NCBI RefSeq assembly: GCF_024586455.1
Contig: NC_065921.1
Location: forward strand, 65,659,528 to 65,723,527
Direction: 5' to 3'
DNA length: 64,000 bases
From: Bactrocera neohumeralis
Taxonomy: Eukaryota; Arthropoda; Insecta; Diptera; Tephritidae
The notes under the pieces were generated by a model. The model was not told where the DNA came from and ran no database searches. It saw only the letters and a list, made by a program, of their open reading frames with translations. The position numbers and the translations under genes are program-made. Shown one piece after another: positions 22,187 through 33,836 of the stretch. How positions within the stretch are numbered: the stretch's first letter is position 1; the number at the start of each line of letters is the position of its first letter.

Positions 22187-23799
22187 TTTTTAAAAATTAT
22201 TGTTTTATTAAAATATAAACTTCAACAAAATATGATAAAATACGGGTTAGTAAAAGCACAATAATTAATCCACAGTGTTTGTAATCAGGGGCCGTGTTGC
22301 CACATCTTCTGCGCTGTAAATCCGCACATTTGGGAAAAAAAGGTGGGCAGAGCGTTAGTAAATCCAAAAAAATCCGACTTCACATCTATTTATGTACAAT
22401 ACTGAATATGAAATTGTATAAAATATAGTAAAACTAATAAATAGGTATGTATGAAACCTTTTATATTCGAAAAGGAGTTAAATTGAAAATAGGCGAATAC
22501 ATACAATATATTATTTTAACATTCGATTTATCAAAAAAAGTTGTAGTATATAATTTAATCAAATTTAGCTTTATTACATTCTTTAACATTAATTTACACA
22601 TAATGAGCTCTGCGAAGGCTCTGCTAATGTACAGATTTGTGGAATTTTGCATATTTCATATTACAAATGGATTAACACTCTCAATGAGCAAATTTCTCGT
22701 GTAGTGTAGTAAGTGTACTTTGAATTGATAAATTGTCAGCAACTGATTTTGAGAGTTTTTAAGTTGTGACCCTTTTGTCACTAGTTAAGTACATACTACA
22801 CTTAACATAAAGAATAAGGATACTCATTGCTTCATAAGTATTGCCAGATTTTTAAAATTATTCCAGCTACCGCCCTTAAATTAAGCAAGTTACTTATCTT
22901 TGTTAATCAAACATCGAATTCAGCATTCCCCGAATAGTCAGAACCATGGAGAGGGTGCAAGAAAGTGCGAGAAAAATATGAGAAAATGGAGCAAGCGAAA
23001 GTAAAAGAAGTCTAGAGTCCGACAGCGTTCAGTTTTCTTGATCAACCGAGCAAATAATGAGATTCTTTCTATCTTCGCTTTTTGAAATGAGAAACCGATA
23101 TGCCATGTCTTCCGAATTCATTTTATATAAATAAAGAAAATAGATCTCATTACTTGAAATTTTCCGGATATATCTGAGTATAAATGTAAAAGACCTTTTT
23201 CAGACTAGAAAAATCAGGAAAAATCCGTGAATCTGGCAGCGCTGATCAGGTGTAGAGTTGTTTGTAGTGAACTAAGCAAAGCAATTTAGTGGAACTTTGA
23301 GGGATTATTTGTTAATATAGAATGGCCTGACACTTATAACTTTAAAAAATGCTGTTTGGTATTTATGATGTCGTTTGAAATTTCTTCAATGATAACATAA
23401 GTTTTGAAATTCTTTAGTTTTGGTAAATATAATTTCTTCATAAATTCTTCCAGAATTTGATAAAGTAATGCTGAACTATTTTTGAACAGGTGGCAGCATT
23501 GTGTTCCATTTATCAGTTCGTTTCAGTTATTTCGACTGCATTGATGGCCCTCCGCCATTTATAATTTTCAGTGGAAGATTTCATGTGGTGTTGGGAAAAG
23601 TTTTGCTAATTTATCGAAAAGTATCAAGAAAAATCAATATATATTTAACAATTTTAATAGAAAAAGGTTTCATATAATCCTTTAAGTGTGTAAAAGTGTT
23701 ATTTCACTTCTATAAATTCGTGCATCGTATAAAGCTACGTTTCAATAATCTGCAAATTTTGTTTCCAAAGCGGTGTGAAAAAATTTTCCAAGAAGAAAA
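22187..23799. other. Intergenic spacer with Psi promoter and 5' UTR
   Basis: This spacer lies between the divergent TMEM14-like gene and Psi. TCAGTT initiator-like strings occur near 23514-23529, followed by GCATTGATGGCCCTCCGCC. Transcription of Psi may start about there and run to the ATG at 23800. No upstream intron was proven. Nothing else was recognised. Confidence 0.45.
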
Positions 23800-26700
23800 A
23801 TGAGTGAATTTGCTGCATCACAATCTAATCTAAATCAGTCGCAAGCTTTTGCAGCAGCACTACAACGTGCTAAGCAGGTAAATTTTATACAATACTATAT
23901 TAAAAATATCAAATTCTATTCCGTAAATTGCCACACACACACACACATGTATATTTAGATAGCCGCAAAGATACAGCCAAATGCCGCACAACCAAGTGGT
24001 GGAGGTTCTTCTAGTGCTGGTATCTCACCTCCATCTGGCGTTGGTTTTAAGCGTAACCACGATGATAGTGATTCCGGTCCGGAAGCCAAACGTTTCACTA
24101 GTCCTGGCAACGATTACAATAATTCCAATGGTAGCAGCGTGGGAGGCGGCGGCAGTAATGCTGGATCGACGAATATTTCTCAAGCACTCGCACAAGCCAC
24201 TGCTGTTGCACAGCGTTTAGCGGCTACAGCTGGCACAACGGTGGAGGAGCAAATACGCATTCCAGAATCGCTGGTAAATTCAGTATTGGGACGTGGCAGC
24301 ACTGAGACAATTACCCAAATTCAGGGTGAATCTGGTTGTAAAGTGCAGCTATCACAGGATCAAGGTATGTGAGCTTCCATTTTAAACCGGAAAATATATA
24401 TATATGCGATTTTTATATATTGAAAATAGATCGAGTCATTACGTTACGTGGATCCCGTGAGACTGTTACTAAAGGACGCGAATTATTCCAACAATTGTCT
24501 AATCGTAATGGAGGTGGAAATATCGAAGTTGTGTTGACCATAAATATGCCCCCACCAGGGCCTACAGGATTCCCACCGTACCAAGAAATTATGATACCTG
24601 GCACCAAAGTGGGCTTGGTAATTGGCAAAGGTGGTGATACCATAAAACAATTGCAAGAAAAAACGGGCGCGAAAATGGTTATAATACAAGATGGACCAAA
24701 TCAAGAAATAATTGTAAATATATTCGAATTAAATATTTTTGTTTGAAATTTACTTAATCTTAAATATTTTTAGAAACCACTTCGTATCTCTGGAGATCCG
24801 CAAAAAATCGAACATGCCAAGCAAGCTGTATTAGACTTGATAGCACAAAAAGATTTACAGGCAGCTGCGCTTGCAGCTCGTAATAATGGCGGGAGTGTGC
24901 AAGGCGCTGGGGTTGGCGGAAGTGGCGGCTATAATTTTGGCAACACTGGCGAACAGTGCGAAGTATTTGTGCCGAAAATAGCTGTCGGTGTGGTTATTGG
25001 TAAAGGTGGTGACATGATACGTAAAATACAGACCGAGTGCGGTTGTAAGCTGCAATTCATTCAAGGCAAGAATGATGAACCCGGCGACAGACGATGCCTT
25101 ATACAAGGCACACGACAACAAGTTGATGACGCCAAACGTATGATTGACGGACTTATTGAGAATATGATGGTGAGCAAATTAACATTTACAATTTAACTTT
25201 ATAAAATTTTATAAAAATATAATTTTAATAATATATTATATACATATAAATATTTTAGATTTACGATTTTAGACGTTACAATTTACTTTATTATTTGTTG
25301 CAAAGCGAGTAAATGTATTGTGTTTGTATGTTTTCAGCAACGACAACAACGCAACGCTAATAGCAGTAGCAATGGCAGTATGGACGGAAACAATTCCAAT
25401 TACGGTTACGGTTATGGTGTAAATCACGCACAACAGCCGCCACGTGAAGAGATAACATTTATGGTACCTTCGTCAAAATGTGGTGTAAGTAATATATTTT
25501 TATAGTTGGACGTTGATAATATTTGCATACTTATGGCTAAATATTTTTTGTAGATTGTCATTGGTCGCGGTGGTGAAACCATCAAGCTTATAAATCAGCA
25601 ATCTGGGGCATATTGTGAAATGGATCGAAATGCTGTCAATCCACCATCTGAGAAGCTCTTCAAATGCAAAGGCACCTCGGAACAAGTCGAAGCTGCACGT
25701 CAAATGATTGCCGAAAAGATTAATATGGAGTTGCCAATTATTTCGCGCAAACCCATTAGTGGTAACATTCCTGGACAACATAATAACCAAGGTGGTTATG
25801 GACAGAACCCCATGCAAAATGACCCAAATGCCGCTGCTGCCGCTTATCAACAGCAGTGGGGCGGTTATGCACAAGGTTGGGGTGATCAAAATCAGCAACA
25901 ACAAATGATGATGGGCGGTGCCGCCATGGGACAAAATACGGGAGCAGCTGCTGGTGGCCAAGCTGATTACTCCGCACAATGGATCGAATATTACAAGTAA
26001 GTTATAATCCAAAAAAATATTAAATATGTTTGTTAAATAAATTGTATATATATCTAAATATTTATAGATCAATGGGCTTGATGCGCGAAGCTGAAATGAT
26101 AGAACAACAGCTAAAAGCTAAACAAGCTGGTAAGCACATACATATATGCTAGAAAATTAAGAGCTAAACACATTTCAAATTATAACTGTTCCTTTAAGGT
26201 GCGAATGCTGGTCAACCAATGGGTGCTGTTGGTATGCCACAACAACAGCAAGCACAACAGCAGCCTCAACAGCAGCCACAGCAACAACAAGCACAACAAG
26301 GTGGAGGTACAGCAGATTATAGCGCGCAATGGGCGGAATATTATCGCAGTATAGGCAAGATTGCTGAAGCTGAAGCCATCGAAAAGCAAATGAAGGTTTG
26401 TTGCATACGAAGATTTTTATTTGAAAGAAATAGTATTTATATTAACCATATAAAATGTCCATACAGCAAGGACAAAATGGCCAAGCGAATGCAGCAGGCG
26501 GCGCCGTTAACAGTAATAATGCAGCAGGTATCAATAGCAATGCAGGTGGTAGTAGCAACGCAGGCGCTAGTAATAACCCCGCTGATGGCAGCAACAATGC
26601 AGCAATGCAAGGTATGACACCTAGTCAATATGCGCAATATTCACAGTACTATGCAGCGGCGCAAGCGAGTCAGGCGGCAGGCGGTGCTGCACCCGGCTAT

Positions 26701-26838
26701 CCACAAGCGGCTTATGGGGGCTATGGCGCACCAGGAGGTGGATATCCAGGCGCGCCACAACCCAACATGCAGCCCGGTAATATGGGTGGCGGACCAAATG
26801 CCGCCAATCAGAATAAACAAAAAGGCGACCAGAAGTAA
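23800..26838 (+). CDS. Psi: PSI / FUBP-like KH-domain splicing regulator
   Basis: Nine exons join in phase: 23800-23877, 23959-24364, 24430-24713, 24774-25169, 25338-25484, 25554-25996, 26068-26129, 26199-26395, 26467-26838. They encode 794 residues, close to Drosophila Psi. Four KH domains are visible at about residues 122-190, 212-282, 316-385 and 427-495. Their GXXG loops read GRGS, GKGG, GKGG and GRGG. The C terminus has two A/B motifs, DYSAQWIEYYKSMG and DYSAQWAEYYRSIG, each followed by an acidic/Gln helix; Q/G/P-rich sequence surrounds them. In Drosophila PSI these motifs bind the U1-70K protein. There PSI and U1 snRNP act on an exonic pseudo-5' splice site to repress P-element third-intron splicing in somatic cells. 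The protein is nuclear. KH1 has Ser in place of the usual last Gly. The ATG follows AAGAAGAAAA and an in-frame open exon. Confidence 0.93.
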
Positions 26839-29428
26839 ATACTATGTATAAGAGTACCGGCGGCAGCAATGTAGACGTAGCAGAAATTTGTGTAACGCGT
26901 GAAATGCAAAATGATTAATGATGTTAAAGCAGTTGAATGGGGTGAGTTGTTTATGTGAATATGTTACTGAATTTTCATATGTATATTAAATTTAAAGTGC
27001 TTCTTGAAAAATTGCTAGATATTTGCTACATTTGAAACTGCCATTTTCACTATATTATTATACAAATTCATTGTTTATCACATTTAAAACTTTCCAAACA
27101 TAATTATGCCTTATATTTATATATATACGTATATATATATATATTTAAATCAATTAATTCCTTTACACTTTACTATTTGGTAGATTGCGCCTTATTACAA
27201 TTGACAACCAATTTACAATTTTTATATAAACTTTTTATTTCACATTCTCACCATTTACTATATAACTTACTGTTTTAATTGTTTGTTTCTATACATATAT
27301 ATCAATTATAATATTATTTTACGTGCCTATATAACGAAATATATACCAACATAAAACATTTTTTGCAGAGGTCACAAATGTCTCAATTACTACTACTTCT
27401 ACTACTACTACTACTACTCCTTACCACTCACAGCAAAAAATTAAAATAATATACATAAAAAAGAAAAGAAAATGAGTCTGCGAAAATGTGTTGGCGTGTG
27501 CGAGATGGTTTAAAAATAATATATTATTATAAATATATGCATATATTTTTTTAGTTTGTAAGCATAATTTATAGAAACATCAACAGCATTAATACAAATG
27601 AAAAATTAGATACAAATCAAAGGCGCGACTCTAGATCATGTTAAATTCACATCAAATTTGAGTGCATAATACACATAAAAACATCATAAATACTGCGAAC
27701 GTTCACATAAAATAGTATTGCAACGCTACCCGAAAGCATCTATCGAGTGTTTTCTAAAAAAAAAAAGAATAAACTAAAAAATTTCGTGTCGAAGGAAAAA
27801 ACTAGTAAAAGAATGCATTAGTCGTTTTGTTCCATTAAAAAAAAAGAAAAGAGTAAAAAAATGTGAACACTCTCTTAGCTAATGAAATATTTGCAATGTA
27901 AGGCTTAGTGACAATTAACGCTCATAAATTTTCCACAAAACTAAAAAAGAACTTTTGATCTATATGGTTAATGCTTGACATAACAGTAAATAGTAGATAT
28001 AATAATACTAAGACGTGCATACAAAAACCAAAATCCGCATTAACGGTCTAATCTTTTATAATAACAGCGAAATCAAATAAAAATGTAAAGTTATATTCTA
28101 ATATTCTTCCAAATGCACCATCATAACAACAACAACTACTACAACGAAATGTGCGTACTCCATACACAATGGAATGATTCACCTGACAGTGTAAACAAGA
28201 AGCTGGAATATGTCTAAAATATAGCAACACACACACACACGTACAAGCATGCAAAATGTCAGCCAAATATAGCAAATGCAACGAGAACGCGTTTCTCGCC
28301 GCCATTACCGCACTCGACTATTTAAAAGTGGACGCCACTTTCCAGCGCGTTACAAAATTCATTCCCGTTAAATTTTAAATAGAATCGAAAATAAAACAAA
28401 AAATGTTGTACGAAACAAAAAGTGAACTGCACGTGGTAAGCTTGGAATTATTTCAAATAAGTGCTGATAAAAACAAACAACAATGCATATAATATATATA
28501 AACACATAAAATTTCTCATAGTGAATATATGCATATTTGCGTTTATTATACACAGAATGACAAAAAAAAAAATATGCAACTTTCATACATATATAAAATA
28601 GAAAACATTTGTTTTTAAAGAATTCTTATTATTGATTGCCTAAACAAATACGTCATTTACCATTTTGCAAATGAAATATGTATGTCTATGTAACTTTACT
28701 ATCTACATACCTATATGTATATTTAAAACATGCAAATTACCATATGTGTACAATATATTATAAGAAATTCAATTATAATGCCAATATAATTATTACATAT
28801 ACATTCATATGCATACATAGTGCATATATACGTATATATTAAACAATCTCTTGATATACTTATTTCAATTAATTAGCATTGAAAATCACAATGTGGCGGG
28901 TTTATTTACTTGTACAAGTATGTAAGTGGCAGAAGCGAAATGAAGGATAACCCAAATGGCAGAAAAACAAAACGCAAAGTAAATAATAAAATGGAGCAGC
29001 AGCAACTTATTCTTGACAAATTGATTGGTCGAATTGCAGACAGACTCTCAGCTTCACGAAAAAATTTCTTATTGATTTTTTTTAATTCATATAACTTTTT
29101 TGTTCTTAATTAATTTTTTTTATCTGATATACATACATATTATGTACATATGTGTGTTTAGGATATTAATCTTGATTTTATATTTACATATTTTACTAGA
29201 AATGCATATTTACCAATGTTGATTTCCCAATATATTATTTTTTTTCCAATTTCCTTACATAAATTTATACTATATACATATATGTATTTTTTAAGCAATA
29301 CTGTGGGAACTCTTGCTGTTTTCATACTCTTCAGAATCCTTTAGTGGCGGCAGTTGGTGCATATTTTTGGTTTTGTGTATGTTCAACTTCAAATTACGAA
29401 ATATTTATTTGATAAATATGAAATAATG
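26839..29428. other. Psi 3' UTR and AT-rich spacer
   Basis: AATAAA-type signals occur, for example near 27768. A run of ACT codon-like repeats lies at 27391-27418 and a CA repeat at 28230-28240. The plus-strand frame at 28939-29070 (starting MKDNPNGRKTKRK, then MEQQQLILDKLIGRIADRL) has less random composition than its flanks. It lacks splice support and was not called. Confidence 0.45.
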
Positions 29429-29443
29429 ACACGAGTCCTAATA

Positions 29444-29544
29444 CTTACCGATCCAAACGGGGTTAGATCGCCGAAAAAACAGCCCTTGGTCGGATGAAAT
29501 CCGAGTCAATTCCGGTACGTAGAACCGGCTGTCGTGGGAATTGA
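29444..29544. mobile_element. 101-bp insertion with 15-bp target duplication
   Basis: ACACGAGTCCTAATA is repeated exactly at 29429-29443 and 29545-29559. The 101 bp between is GC-richer than its surroundings (blocks GATCCAAACGGGGTTAGATC, CAATTCCGGTACGTAGAACC, GGCTGTCGTGGGAA). A target duplication this long is typical of LINE-driven insertion, so this is probably a 5'-truncated LINE or SINE fragment. No poly(A) tail was seen. Confidence 0.6.
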
Positions 29545-30284
29545 ACACGAGTCCTAATAATATAGGGTGAATTAAACGGTTTTTTTCCAATGCTGTGAGC
29601 AAATTATTAATTCTTTCTGGTTTAAATGCAAGCAGCATAATAAGTGCGGTCAATAAGGCATGAGCTGGATGTTTCTGCGCCATTTATGTCAATGGAAACA
29701 TACTTCTATTTCAAGTTTTATGTAAAACTACTATAATCAAAACTTAATGTTACAGTGTAGGCTTTTTTCGACGATTAATTCGCAACTGGTGTTTTGAAAA
29801 CAGGAATTTCTTGATATACATAAATCGGTCAACATAAAAATTCCACTTTTATAAAGGAAGCAGTCCTCTGAGCGAATTTCTAATATTAAAAGTTTCTCTT
29901 AATATTCAACCAGACGCTTGAGCGCATATAGCGTATTTTCCTATGTTATATAACTTTTGGAAGGCAAAATGGAAGATGCAGCAGCCCGTTCAAACCTAAA
30001 AAGCTTAACAAAATTGGGGTGGTTATTTTAACCGCAACTGTACGATATTCAAACTGGTTTTAAACTGAAATTTATATAATATAATGATTGCTTATATTTA
30101 CATATGCATATATACATATAAAACCACATTTTCAATAATCCTTCCAGCGACCATTTAATAAAATATGCCATATTTTTCGTGTAACCAAAAATTTGTATGC
30201 AATATTTTTTCTATGAGAAAGTTAGTTATAATATTTTCTTTATATCTTTTTTTATATGTACATAAATGACCAACCAACTATGGT

Positions 30285-30380
30285 TCACTCCCATGTCCTC
30301 CGGTACGTTGATTGCACACACGCGTCTTCAGGTCGTTCGATTGGTGATCGAGCGGTCGCACAAACTTCGTTAATGCGAAA
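30285..30380 (-). CDS. Candidate terminal coding exon, family unknown
   Basis: On the minus strand an acceptor ending ATATAG precedes 32 codons ending in TGA. They read FRINEVCATARSPIERPEDA, then CVQSTYRRTWE. The GC content is well above the flanks. It starts in phase 0, as the donor of the exon at 31932-32012 requires. An overlapping plus-strand frame of 39 codons (starting MVHSHVLRYVDC) is also open, so strand and reality are uncertain. Confidence 0.25.
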   Translation of the reverse strand, partial: FRINEVCATARSPIERPEDACVQSTYRRTWE

Positions 30381-31931
30381 CTATATGAGCAAAAAGTAAA
30401 AATATATACATATATGTGAGGCAAAGTGCGCAAAGTAAATTACTTGAAAACAGAAAGAAAGAAACACGGTTTATGCATACCTTTTCTTGGTAAGATTCAT
30501 TACATTGCTTAACTGTTTTGATAAAAACAAATATAATCTATATGAATATATTAAATTTATTAATTTTTCATATATCAAGTATATATAAAATATATTTGAA
30601 CATAAAAACTTTCAACACAATCTATTTACCTTTACATACATACATATAAACATTTATATGTGTGTGAAAATAATGTGTTTCGCTATATTATATTGAACTG
30701 AATTGTTTATATAAAACTTTTGCACGCATTATATATATGTGTGTGTTTGTGTGTGCGCCCAAGAACTATTTACCTAACTTAAATACGTACATAACATATT
30801 ATGTTTTAATTACTCTGCTATATTGGTTGATGTTATATTGCATAAACATAAATCTATTTCCAGTTGCACAGTTTCTTAAAAGAGCTAAGAGTCTACAGCA
30901 AACAATAACTTCTAGTAAACAAGTAGCACTTACCTTCACCCAACTGCCAAATTACCAAATTTCCTACCACTACTACTACTACTACTACCACAAACGTACG
31001 TACAATACAAAATAGCAGTAAATAATTTCCCAAACTATGGTAAGCTGCTCTACATGCAATATCTCTTTGAAATTATTATCACGTATGTATGTACATATAT
31101 TGCAATTTGAAGAAAAAAATATTTACCTATTTAAAATGCTGATTTCACTATATTATAAAATAATTGATATAACATTTTTTAAACCAAAAATCATATTTTA
31201 TATGTTTTTAAAGTGCCCTTTATTTTTTTATATAAACCTCCATTTAGTTATTGCTCATTTTATATATTATTATTGTTTATAGACCTGGGTAACCGTGTAT
31301 AACAGAATTTAGATACAAAAACAAATATATTGATTAACAGAAAACATGCGTGAGAGTCCATTTAAAGTGTTGCAACATTTTAAAACGACCGTTAAATATA
31401 TAAAAAAATTGTTTATAAACTTTTAAAATAATGGCAAAGAAAAATACGTATATTTAAACATTTTACTGTTTATAGAACACAAGCACGGAACAAAGTATTT
31501 GTTTCGCTTAATTAATCAGAAAACAACAACAACAATATATATATAACTATCTAATTTTAAGCATTGTATGAAATGGCAAAAACAATATCACACACATTTA
31601 GTGCGGTGTTGTAGCTAAAAGAATAACAACAACAATTGTTTTTGTCAGCGAAAAAAGTATAATAATAAAAATATATATAAACACAGTTTATTGGACGCGC
31701 AAGCGTGTTCGAAATAGTTTGAAAAAATAAAATAAAATAAAATAAATAACCTTTAATAAAGCATTGTTTTAACACTGAAAACAACGTATTTATATATATG
31801 TATATAAATGTAAATAAATGTATATACAAGTTTATATAATTTTCAAAAATGAAAATTATATGAAATACTTATATACATAATGCGTATCTATATGTATATG
31901 TATGTGTATTATTTAGTTTTGTCTAACTTAC

Positions 31932-32012
31932 TTTCAGCTGGTGTTCGCGTAGGCAGCGAAGCACACAGCCGCCAGACACTTGTTGAGCAGTAGGAATCTT
32001 CGCATATACCAT
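31932..32012 (-). CDS. Candidate first coding exon with two open frames
   Basis: A minus-strand GTAAGT donor follows CAGCTGAAA. One frame gives 27 codons (MVYAKIPTAQQVSGG, then CVLRCLREHQLK) ending exactly at the donor in phase 0. The frame shifted by one encodes MRRFLLLNKCLAAVCFAAYA, a good signal-peptide profile, but reaches TGA just before the donor. On the plus strand the same bases make an acceptor (TTACTTTCAG). The real use cannot be decided from sequence alone. Confidence 0.25.
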
Positions 32013-33136
32013 GGAGCGATGCTTCTTAAAGTGGAGTGCAATAGTGGAGTTTCATAGCAACTTAATACATATATTATGTTGTTGATATGTAGGCCTCGTT
32101 GTGCTCTATTGCAATTGTTGTTTATGTATGTATGTAGTATGTATGTGTTTGACCTTTGCGCATGCGCCCATTAACGCGTGCTTGACTGTGTTTAGCTATG
32201 TGTGCGTGACTTGAACGGTGCCTTCATTTTGGTCCGACATGTTGGGTTTGTTTTTATATTACATACACAGGTACATGCATTTTCTCAATGATTTATTATG
32301 TTTATCACTGCGAACTTAGCATACTTACGTACAAACATGATTTTACTATAACTATTTGACTGTTAATGCATATAATTTCTTTATTATATCAAATTTTGTA
32401 ATGCGAATTTCATTAGTTATACATATGTATATTTATATATGTATGTATATGTTTATATGTGTATGTGTGTCTGCATAAATATTTCTCGTAGTCTTTTGCC
32501 GCTGTTGCTGCTGCTTCTGCCATCATGATGTGCCACATTCTACTACCTTACGTACATGCTTATTCCTCTCCCTGCACCATTCATTGCCGTTTGGGAATCG
32601 TCAGTCGGCTTTAGACGGATAGGCTGGTGTTGGCAGCAATACTACGGATGTAGGCGAGCGCAAATGCACGTAATTCTTTTTTTCGATTACATTTCAAGGT
32701 TTTTTAAATACTCCAATTATTATTTTGTATGTATATTTTTATACTGTGCATTGCTTTGTATATGATATATTTATAAACCTTACGAAAATAACGGTTGTTG
32801 TTGCTGATTCACATTTTAGATTTCTATAAGCATTATCCAGATCGCTGTTTGGCATCAGAGAAAAGAAAACATTGTAAACAGTCTCAGTTATAATAGGATT
32901 GGAAGTTTTAAACCCAATTCAAAAGAATATTTCGTATGGTAGCTATACAAACATGTGCTTTAATTTATTATACGTACATATACATACACATATGTACGAG
33001 TGCGGTAACCGAAGTGTCAGATATAACCAAAAGCAAGAAAAGAAAACGCGAACTTTGTTTGCACCGAAGCTGTAATAACCTTAAAAAGTTTCCTTATAAG
33101 AACTTGATTCTAATAGTTCCGTTTTTTATGGCAACC

Positions 33137-33836
33137 ATATGCTATAGTGGTCCGATCTGAAAAATGTGGTCGGAAGTTTTAGCGTTGCCACCTAACAATA
33201 ATCCATGCCAAATTTCATGAAGATATCTCGTCAAATTAAACAGTTTTCTATACAAAAAGGGTCAGCTTGTTTCGCAGCTACATATCTATGCATATGCTAT
33301 AGTGGCCCGATCTGAAAAAATTGTACGGGGTTTGTAGTGATGCCTTGGACAATAATCCAAGTCAAATATCGTGAATATATCTCCTCGAATAAAAAAGTTT
33401 CCATACCAAAACTTTATTTTGAGCGTTCAGTTTGTATGCCAACCATACGATATAGCGGTCCGATATGAAAAATTTGTTTTGAGGTTTGTAGTTTTGCCTT
33501 GGACAACAATACACGCCAAGTTTCATGAATATATCTCGTGAAATAAAATAGTTTTCCATATAAGGATATATTTTTAATCTTTCACCTGGTATCACAGCTA
33601 CATATGTATATGCTATGGTAGTCCGATATCGATGGCTCCGACAAATGTGCATCTTTTTGAAGAGAAATGGACGCGGGCAAAATTTCAGTTCGGTACTAGT
33701 TCGTGCATATACAGACAGACGTACATAGCTAAAGCGGCTCTCTTTGTCACGCTGGTCACTTATATGTATATTACTCGTATATAGGATTTCCTTCTGGGTG
33801 TTACAAACTTCGTGGCAAACTTAATATAATATACCC
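33137..33836 (+). repeat. Tandem ~155-bp repeat, three units plus a distinct tail
   Basis: Units begin near 33137, 33293 and 33448, with the tail unit at 33609. Each starts with a form of ATGCTATAGTGGTCCGATCT, continues through CCTTGGACAATAATCC, then ATATCTCGTCAAAT and a TTTTCCATAC block. The tail carries CAGACAGACGTACATAGC and CCTTCTGGGTGTTACAAACT and ends TATACCCTG. The family is dispersed in this window (also 11190-11404). Confidence 0.75.

Larger units (their letters stand above)
29560..33136. other. AT-rich region with possible scattered minus-strand exons
   Basis: It is mostly simple AT-rich sequence with many ATACATATGTATG-type runs. Patches of higher GC lie at 30285-30380, 30900-30985, 31932-32012 and 32520-32670. 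Two are listed as candidate exons. GTAAGT donors on the minus strand sit at 31931 and near 30931. An alternating CAA/ACA run at 31520-31660 is low complexity. Confidence 0.4.

Noticed and set aside
25500..26072. 190-residue minus-strand open frame
   Set aside because: It lies wholly antisense to Psi exon 6 and its introns and has no motif.
27391..27418. Short repeated trinucleotides as a possible CRISPR-like or functional array
   Set aside because: It is a simple ACT microsatellite in a eukaryotic spacer, without repeat-spacer structure.
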